Of a stretch of 64,000 nt of DNA, positions 56,925 through 64,000 are shown piece after piece. Source of the stretch: Eretmocerus hayati (lineage: Eukaryota; Arthropoda; Insecta; Hymenoptera; Aphelinidae). Position 1 is the first letter of the stretch. Every line of letters begins with the position of its first letter. The notes beneath the pieces were generated by a model that saw nothing but the letters and a program-made list of their open reading frames with translations, was not told the DNA's origin and did no database searches. Both the position numbers and the translations under genes were made by a program. The stretch is from the NCBI GenBank assembly GCA_029851415.1, contig CM056744.1, positions 122,172,838-122,236,837 of the forward strand, read 5' to 3'.

Positions 56925-57822
56925 CTCTCTTAACTTCTCCGAGTGAGATTTTTCACTCGGATTCCGAGTCCGAGTGAAAGTCCATTTCACTCGGTAAAGA
57001 GTCAAATATCAAAAAAATCAGAAATTTCACTCGGAAGTTCGAGTGAAATTTCACTCGGATGCAAGAGTGAGACGCTTAAATCAAATTTTAGGTTATGTAT
57101 TGCCGCTCATTTGTTACTGATGGATCAATGCGTAGCTCACAAAGAGGAAAATAGTAGATTTCCTGCAATATTCGTTGAAAAACTGAGCTAAGAAATGTCA
57201 TTATTCTCTTCCATAAGTTTTATAAATGCATGTACAGCCCAATATTATAACATATTACGTATAAATTAATCAACCCTATTAATATAGAAGCAATGCCCTG
57301 CATACCGGGAAAATGTAGGTTTCACTCTTGTTATTTCTTCACTCGAAACAATAGATAGTTTTCATATTTTCATTTCCACTTACGACGCGTATAAAGTTAC
57401 ATGGTGCATCATTCCTATAAGACGATGCTATGGACCTCAGATGTCAACAGCAGCAGTGGCCCAGTGGAGAAGCAGTCCGACTTACAATCATGACATCCAA
57501 GTTCAAATCCCCGCACTTCCCAAATTGCACAAATGTCGATGTGACCATGTCGCTACAGGCGGAATTGATTTTATCTTTTTTTCCAACCTTCGGATGATTA
57601 ATAATAATTTGTTAATTTTATAGCCCGCAACGTATTGATTAAACGAAAATATTCAGTTTCAGCTAAATAACATTTGGGTTCACTCGGATTCCCCGAGTGA
57701 AAAATCTCACTCTTTTTTCTGAGTGAAACTCACTCGGTACCGAGTTGCCACGATTTCACTCCGAACTCCGAGTCAGAACTCACTCTTTCCGAGTGAGATT
57801 TCACTCGGAAAAGTTAAGAGAG
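56925..57822. mobile_element. CACTCGG-rich TIR element, internal-deletion copy
   Basis: The same ends as the copy at 51.5 kb (CTCTCTTAACTTCTCCGAGTG and AAAAGTTAAGAGAG) and the same subterminal CACTCGG words. The sequence follows the long copy to about 57235, then jumps to the part homologous to about 52503, so roughly 650 bp of the long copy is missing. GG or GGG lies outside both ends. Confidence 0.85.
57450..57521 (+). other. tRNA-like segment with pol III A and B boxes
   Basis: TGGCCCAGTGG (57457-57467) fits the A-box consensus and GTTCAAATC (57501-57509) the B-box, 44 bp apart as in tRNA genes. Acceptor and anticodon stems do not pair, so it is not a functional tRNA. It may be a captured tRNA or SINE head. 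Confidence 0.55.
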
Positions 57823-57930
57823 GGGTAACAAATCTTATCAGATAATTTCTCTTAGTGTTGCTATCGATCCTAAGAGCATACTTCAGAATCCCGATGATTT
57901 TTTTCGAAATTTGTTACGCTTATTCCTTAA

Positions 57931-58140
57931 GAGGATATCGGATACCGACATTGTCGAGTTTTCGGATTTCTCGATGAATTCATGAGATATCGGGATTCTA
58001 CTAAGTAACGCCGATTCTGTATGGCTCATAGAATCGGCGTTACTTCTTAGATTTTTTATATCTCAAAAATTCATCGAGAAATTCGTAAACTCGACACCAT
58101 GTCGGTAACTGTACAATATTGATAGGACTCCGACATCCCC
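57931..58140. mobile_element. 210-bp palindromic MITE with TTAA flanks
   Basis: The arms begin GAGGATATCGGA and, inverted, GGGGATGTCGGA, and share GTCGAGTTT, TTTCTCGATGAAT and GTAACGCCGATTCT words. TTAA is present at 57927-57930 and 58141-58144, matching a piggyBac-like target preference, although the TIR is not the classical CCC start. Confidence 0.85.
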
Positions 58141-58144
58141 TTAA

Positions 58145-58309
58145 TAAATCAACGAAACTAGTTACTCAGTCAAGCCCAGATGAGCCTCGGATCGTACGAA
58201 CGAGATCACCTCCGTATCACAGTAGCGCACTTGGTGATGTACTGAGAGATTGAGACAAGAAGAAAAAAATCTGGACACATGTCCCACGTGTAGAGACCAA
58301 AATAGATGC
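58145..58309. other. Short spacer
   Basis: Nothing recognised. Confidence 0.3.
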
Positions 58310-59100
58310 AGGCTGGATGCGCGGAGATCATCGAGGGCGCGACTGACGGAGCAACAACGGAAATCGTGCTAGGCAGTGATTGCACAGGCCTCGGGCCATT
58401 TGAAGTCACGTTGCAGTCTGCGGCGCGCGGGGCGCACATTAGCGCGTGTGCTGCAAAATAATCCGCGTCGCGTCGGCGGGGCGCCGACTATGTACTCCCG
58501 TTTGCTTCTATTCCGGGCGGGCCCAGGCAACCACGCGAATATATTTGGTTGCGCAACGCCATGCACCACGTGTTGCATGTATGCATCAACTTTGAGGTCC
58601 CATCGCCCAATGCGCATACCAAAGGGGAAGCGACGCAAAGGGGGGGTCCGCGCGTTCGGAAGATCGTCATCGCGACCGTCGTCGTCGTCGCACTGTTCGG
58701 ATGCAACGCGCCTCCCGAACGAGCGTCGCGAGGCGCGAGGAGATAAGAGAGACGTGTCCCGAGCGCTAAACGACGGCGAATTTGTCTTGTAGAGTCTGGA
58801 GCTTGCTATGCAGTGGCGGGGATTATCCGCGAAAGGGTTCGCATCTCTTTGATGTGGCAGCTAAAAAATGCCCGCAAAGACGATGCACGCGAGTCAGATC
58901 GAGGCCGCGAGATCGCTCCGGCAAATATAGAGCGTGCATCGCCCACGTGCCTCATTAGCTCTCCCCGTACACCAGTGACGAGCCGCATGTGTGGCGTAAA
59001 GACGAGTGTAGTCTCCCCCCTGCAGCCGTCGCAACTTCGGGTCATGTGTTAATGTTTAAACGTCCGAGTCCATCAGATACTGCGACGTGGTGCTCCGTGC
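58310..59100. promoter_or_regulatory. GC-rich island with GTC triplets
   Basis: CpG-rich, with a short GTC run at about 58677-58690 and overlapping antisense frames up to 138 codons. No domain recognised. Confidence 0.3.
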
Positions 59101-59639
59101 GGGAATATTTCCGGACAAACTATATAATCCCAGTATGGATACAACTGGGAAAATTCCATTTTCTGTAGAAGGCTCTCAAGAAGATAATGAAATCATCTTT
59201 CAGTACGGTGAATTGAAATAGTCCGGTGAGCTAACAGTTTGTGTGGTCAAGGCAACTCCAAACTGGGGGTCAGGTGAATGATTTTCTTGAGTGAATCGAA
59301 AGAGTTCCACTCTAGTTAAAAATGGCCCAACAAAATTCCTGGTCGAGCTAGAGACGAACTTTCACGAATCGAGGCATCGAGGATTGAGGTGTTTTTCTGT
59401 CGCAACGTACATGGCTGTTATTTTTTGCGGAACCACGATCTCGATGAGCCGAAACATCTCCTAGAATCGTCCCATTTTCTCCCTCTCTTAGATCGAGATT
59501 TATCGGGATCAATAAAGTTTGTGTGTAAAAGCAACGCAGATCATAGAAGTGTCGCTTCCGTGCCGACTCATTTCCATCTCCGTCTCCATCGTGAATTTTG
59601 ATTGAGTATGAATTCTCAAAGATCCGCTCATGCGGGCAT
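59101..59639. other. Unannotated stretch
   Basis: Short frames only, none recognised. Confidence 0.35.
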
Positions 59640-60340
59640 GCCAAGGGTCCGGGCTGTATTTGCACAAGACAGGGCATTCGACTTCCGCGTGCTCTTCCGC
59701 AGTTCGGAATAGAACACTTATCGCGATGCTCCCGTTCGTCGAGCGCGCGGTAGTGATTCACGAGCCAAGATTGGTGCGAGCTATTCACGGGGTCGTCTGC
59801 ATTACACCGGTCAAGGGGTCAAAACCCGTTTCGCGGAATGGATGCATTGCAATTCAGACGGGATTTGAAGAAGGCGTTGGTCCGAGTACGCAGGTGCGTG
59901 AGTATTCGATCGTGTTTTGCGCAAGTCGAACAACCCCAGGCTTCAGCGAAATCCAACTCTAGCCCGTATTTGGATGCGTAGAGACTCGCGATGCAGCTCC
60001 GAGATCGGACGCGATTCTCAGCGGTGCGTGCCGTGTACACGGCGAGTGACAAAGAAGGATCGCCGCCCGCCGACGATTCCATTGAATTTAGCAGCTGGAA
60101 CGTTGGTATGGGTCGCGGGCAGTAGCCGTGCGAGGCCGGATGCACTACTGCGAAGTGTTGCGAACCGGAATATTCTCCCTTTTTCCACCAGAATTGAGTG
60201 AGGCAAGAAGCCGAGTCATTCCACTTTTTGCGCGAGACACAGTCCATGAGCCACTCTATAGCTCCATTAGCGATTGGTCATTCTGCCACATTCCGCGGCT
60301 CTCAGCTCTGCTTGCCCGAGCAACGCGTCTTCATTAGCCT
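59640..60340. promoter_or_regulatory. GC-rich island
   Basis: Overlapping antisense frames of about 94-142 codons, none recognised. Inferred from composition. Confidence 0.2.
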
Positions 60341-60417
60341 GATCTCTTGGAACATTTTTATACCCTCGTATTATAGATGAGCTGCGTTGGCTGGCCCTCG
60401 GTGCTGATTTCTCATCC

Positions 60418-61244
60418 TTGATTCTATCGACTCGCTGTCTATGGTTGTACACTAACTTGGTGCTTTTACAGCGGTGCAACAACTCCGTGATTTTTTCTTG
60501 TCCTCGTGATTATTCCACATTACGCAAGGTTTTGAAAGATAAACGAGGCAATCCCGGCAGAATGAGCGTTCGGCGTGCAGAGCTACGAAAACCTGACGAT
60601 CTTGATGCATTATTTACTTACCCTCAGTACTTGATTGTTCGTCTGGTTGACCTTGGCGGGGCGTTGCTGGAGTTCAAATTGCCTCGGGTACTGCAACTAG
60701 TAACTCTAGGTATACTGCATATCAATGAAGCACTTGTACAATTCATAACTAGGCTCGAGTTTTATTCAATTCTTATGCTGAAATTGTTGTTGAGATTAAA
60801 AAAAAGTGTCATGCCAGTCTGTTTGAATGATTGATAAATTTTCTTCGCTCATCTCTCCGCTACACTCCGCTGATGGAGGTATATTCCATCTCACCTTCGC
60901 ATTCCCAACTCAACTTTGCCGTAAAATTTGCATATGATGGTTCGGAGACGTCAGAGATTATGTGGAAAGGTCTGGTCATAAGCCCTTCAAAAATGACGAG
61001 AAAGTTTATCAGCAGGTGTGGGATCCACGTTCACGAGCTTGACAAGCTTTTTTTGACTACTCCTTCAGACATACTTTTTGATATCTATAGGCTGCCTCGT
61101 CGGAAGTTCCGTCAGCTCTTCGTTTCTCGTGGTTATGGTCAGCCGTTGATGGTGGAAATAGTCGGAAAAACTCAACGATATCCTCTTGGGTTATGCAAAA
61201 GCGAGCTCACGAGTACGAGCCATCTCCAGATAGATTGCAAGTAA
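60418..61244 (+). other. Two adjoining open frames, coding status unproven
   Basis: Frames of 138 codons (60418-60834) and 137 codons (60831-61244) abut in different registers on the same strand. The first has a Leu-rich segment around residues 70-130 (LVDLGGALLEFKLPRVLQLV). Neither matches a family I know. One frameshift would join them, so a decayed coding sequence is possible, but chance is not excluded. Confidence 0.2.
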
Positions 61245-62089
61245 GTATATGGCACTTGCTAATACTGCCACGCGTTGAAATGCGTGGAATTGTGGAATCA
61301 AATAAATGAGTAGCGCCTTGACGTCCATTAGCACGTGTTTGTAAGATGACCGATACGCCCAGAGACAGCGAAGATCTTCCCAAGCGCGTCCATTAGTGCA
61401 TGCAGTGCGGGCCCCAGGTAGCTGGGTAAACATAATGAGCAGCATACGAAGTAGACCCCTGTGCACGCGTGACTTGGCTGCTGAGACGCCAAGAGTATCA
61501 GTTTCACAGATGAATGGCTAGGCAAATGTTTAACTCTAAATTTTTCAGGAACCCTTATGAATGATCGCCTCTTCGCGGTACTAACTCAGTTATCAACTGC
61601 ACCTACCAGATGTGTGTTCTTTGCGCTCTCCAGCGGTCGGGCTGATGAGGGAATAATCAATTACACCGTTCGACAGAATCATCGAGTGATCAGACGTGGC
61701 TCATGAAGTTGTGGTTCTATCGAGACATTCCAATAACATCGTGACAAAGAATGAAGAGTCGCTGAACCTTCTTCACCTTCAGAAGTTGTTCTTAATTTTT
61801 GCTCTCCCGAGTGTTCGAGTTAGATTTGAAAATAAGAATGAAATTCTTTTCGGCAAACGACAAAGTGTTTCACCCTTTCAAACTCAGATGACTTGATGAG
61901 CGTGCACTTGTAAGTGCGACTGACGAATATGGTTTAGCAGGAAAAATACGATTGAGTCATTAAAATAGCAACGAATTCGCCAAGCGAACGCAGCGATTTT
62001 GAAACAACTTGTTTTTTGGCTCCTGGATTGAGCACTTTCGATGAGTTGTGGTTACACCGGCCTTATGGAAGTTTGGAAAGTGTGAAGCG
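61245..62089. other. Unannotated stretch
   Basis: Nothing recognised. Confidence 0.35.
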
Positions 62090-63440
62090 AGTCACAGCTG
62101 AGAGTTGACGTCGCAGAGCGGGAATTATGAGGGGAAGAGGCCGAAGAGGCAAGGGGTGGAGCCGGCGAAGGAGAGTGAGAGAGAAAGCGATCGGCACGAT
62201 AGAGCGCGGAGTGAGCCATCAAGCAGAATTAAGAACCGGATTCTCGCAAGAGCTCGAAAACTGCCAGAGTCGGGCGCATTCAGGGTATACACCGGCGGCG
62301 GCGGCGGCGGCGGGCGGGGGGAGATATGCGTGCGAGATAGCTGCATCAACTCTCGAGAGCAGCACCGCAAGCTATAACTACCATAGCTCGACTTTAGCAG
62401 CTGGTTCTCTATAATGAACGAGCGAGCGTGCCGCGCGATATAGTCTAGCTGCCCGTTATACACACTCGGTATAATTGCGAAGCGTGTGGCGTGGGCCAGC
62501 CGTCAGCATCCGGCGGCTGTCCGCAAAAAAATCGCAAACGAGGTTGTGTATTGGGCCGAGCTGCTGTCGAGCGCCGGGCCCATCGGGGTGAGGCAGTTTT
62601 GGGCCCTAGAGCCCCTCCCACTCGTGGATAGAGTCATTACCGGGAGCGCTGCACCTGGCAGGTGAGAGCCGCGCGTTGGATCGTACAGGGCGATCTGGAC
62701 GAACTGGCTCTACTCGGATAGAGTCATTATACCCACGGTGCGGTGGTGGTCGGGGCCAAACGAGTTGCTCGCACGCAATGCAACTGCCCCGCGTCAAGGC
62801 CCGAGTGGCGAAACGAGAACCCGGTACGTAATCCGCGCACCTACCCATCGCACCTGCGAGCGACCGCGTATAGTTAGGGAGACAGGCAGGGAGAGCGAGA
62901 GAGATATGGTGCTGCCCCCCCGTGCCAGCCAATTTCAAAAAGAGAGGCCACGTCCGTGACGTGCCTGTTTGTATAGGTCCCGAGTGCACCGGGAGGAGGG
63001 GGCAGCGGCCCGACTGTGATGTGGCGGTGGCGTGCACGGGCCCCGTGAAACGTCTTACTTTCGCGTGAGAGCCGGCGCGATTTCGAAATTGCCGCCGCGA
63101 GCGGGATATATAAATATATATAGGCGAGCGGCCTCGTGCGTTGATTGAGCCACGCCGCCACGCGGGGCCCGTTTGATTGCCGATAACGAGGCTCCGCCGG
63201 ACACCTGTCATCCGCTGTTCCTATTGTACATACTTCGTCGTGTGTGACTCTAGCGACAAGGGCAATCTCATTGCGCTCCGGTAGAAGTCCCCCGAATCCG
63301 CACCAGGCCTCTTGTCACGCTCTATGCTCGATCAAAAGATTGGGAAGACCGGACTGGCGTCGTGAAGTTTCAAAAACTCTGAGTGAAGATCAGAGGCATC
63401 CTATGGGGTCCCTCAACACCAGTCTTGACTGACAAGGAGG
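62090..63440. promoter_or_regulatory. Long GC-rich island with GGC repeat and TATA-like words
   Basis: Contains a GGC run (about 62294-62316), purine-rich GAGAGA words and a TATATAAATATATATA stretch at about 63104-63121. Frames up to 201 codons (62606-63211 minus) overlap antisense ones and look compositional. Could include a promoter or 5' exon. Not proven. Confidence 0.3.
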
Positions 63441-64000
63441 GTGGCAGGCCTTCAGATCACCAATCCTCCTGGAACTCTAGGATATGTTTTGTTATACCAA
63501 AACATGTAACAAACCACTCTTATAACTTGCCATACCAGGGTCAGTATCCCAGCAAATAGGCCTTTTCCAGGTGGATTGATGCATCCATAGCTCTCCATAA
63601 GCTGGCTATTCTACGGCGTGGGACTTTCCTTCAGACTAATAAGAGTAGTTACATGAAATAGAGACTGAAAAGAACAAATTCCAGCCATGAAAGACTGGTA
63701 TAGCTCATCTCAACCATGGATGAGGGAAGTTGAGGATCAAAAAACTGGCAAAATTGAGTTTTTCATCGACGGAATGATGAGTCTGAGAGAATATAAGACT
63801 TATCAATAAACATACATTAATGAATATGATTTACTCACATTCAGAGACCATCACCTCCCCAATTAATGTTGTCAAATTGCATCTGCACTGTGTAAACTGC
63901 CAAGGCCAGCCAAGGAAAGTCACAACCAATAGCAGATCCTGCGACTGACCTGTAAAAATTTGACAACAAAGTATTGTGCTCAACTGACACTCTGACTCTG
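63441..64000. other. Low-CpG stretch at window end
   Basis: Composition changes abruptly to CpG-poor, CCTGG/CCAGG-like DNA without frames. It may be part of another repeat that continues outside the window. Confidence 0.3.

Noticed and set aside
57450..57521. Functional tRNA gene
   Set aside because: A and B boxes are present, but acceptor and anticodon stems do not pair.
60418..61244. Single gene interrupted by one frameshift
   Set aside because: No family similarity and no splice or polyadenylation context; kept only as unproven frames.
62606..63211. 201-codon minus-strand protein
   Set aside because: Same compositional explanation; no motif or splice evidence.
1..64000. Endogenous virus, polydnavirus segment or LTR retrotransposon
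   Set aside because: No capsid, envelope, integrase, protease or LTR pair was seen. The FP25K-like frame at 5.6-6.4 kb is explained better as LINE ORF1 because of its tail repeat.

Overview
The window is eukaryotic, non-prokaryotic DNA, most likely from an arthropod and plausibly an insect such as a hymenopteran. The support is APE-type non-LTR retrotransposons, a tandem Helitron array, many palindromic MITE-like elements, an AATAAA-type 3' end, abundant CpG, and no operons or long intact host ORFs. I could not establish species or locus. No complete host protein-coding gene is recognisable. The best host-exon candidate is a GC-rich minus-strand terminal-exon-like segment at 55.0-55.4 kb.

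Layout. 0-9.7 kb: background sequence with two GC-rich islands, a repeat-bounded element carrying 20-bp-periodic GTGCGTAAAGC clusters (3.1-4.7 kb), and a region bounded by inverted repeats (5.0-8.3 kb) that contains a LINE remnant with an intact ORF1. 9.7-10.7 kb: three adjacent inverted-repeat elements. 10.7-20.5 kb: GC-rich islands alternating with featureless AT-richer DNA. 20.57-25.39 kb: a composite foldback region with about 450-bp terminal inverted arms, a large inner palindrome, an 845-bp-period tandem repeat and two nested MITEs; both MITE insertions can be verified from paralogous empty sites inside this window. 26.09-28.20 kb: a second element with the same terminal motif (ATATGGGTCATT) and six TGTAAACTCCGTG repeats. 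28.3-29.8 kb: GC-rich island. 30.6-31.4 kb: degenerate minisatellite. 31.7-33.0 kb: decayed LINE reverse transcriptase on the minus strand. 34.98-39.56 kb: a 5'-truncated, frameshifted LINE with an 8-bp target-site duplication, interrupted by 1.6 kb that ends in a 767-bp near-perfect palindrome. 39.9-47 kb: GC-rich islands, a short TIR element and a third copy of the palindromic MITE family. 47.27-51.27 kb: four head-to-tail non-autonomous Helitrons. 51.5-53.1 and 56.9-57.8 kb: two copies of a CACTCGG-rich TIR element, the second an internal-deletion derivative, both carrying a tRNA-like pol III box pair. 54.4-54.9 kb: another degenerate C-rich minisatellite. 57.93-58.14 kb: a TTAA-flanked MITE. 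58.3-63.4 kb: GC-rich islands.

Overall this looks like an intergenic or long-intronic region where short CpG- and GC-rich islands (possible cis-regulatory DNA or unrecognised exons) are separated by AT-richer DNA colonised by mobile elements. The strongest biology is in the mobile elements: the tandem Helitron array, a palindromic MITE family whose loop is better conserved than its arms, and nested insertions that can be dated relative to each other. Coordinates of element ends are read by eye and may be off by a few bases.
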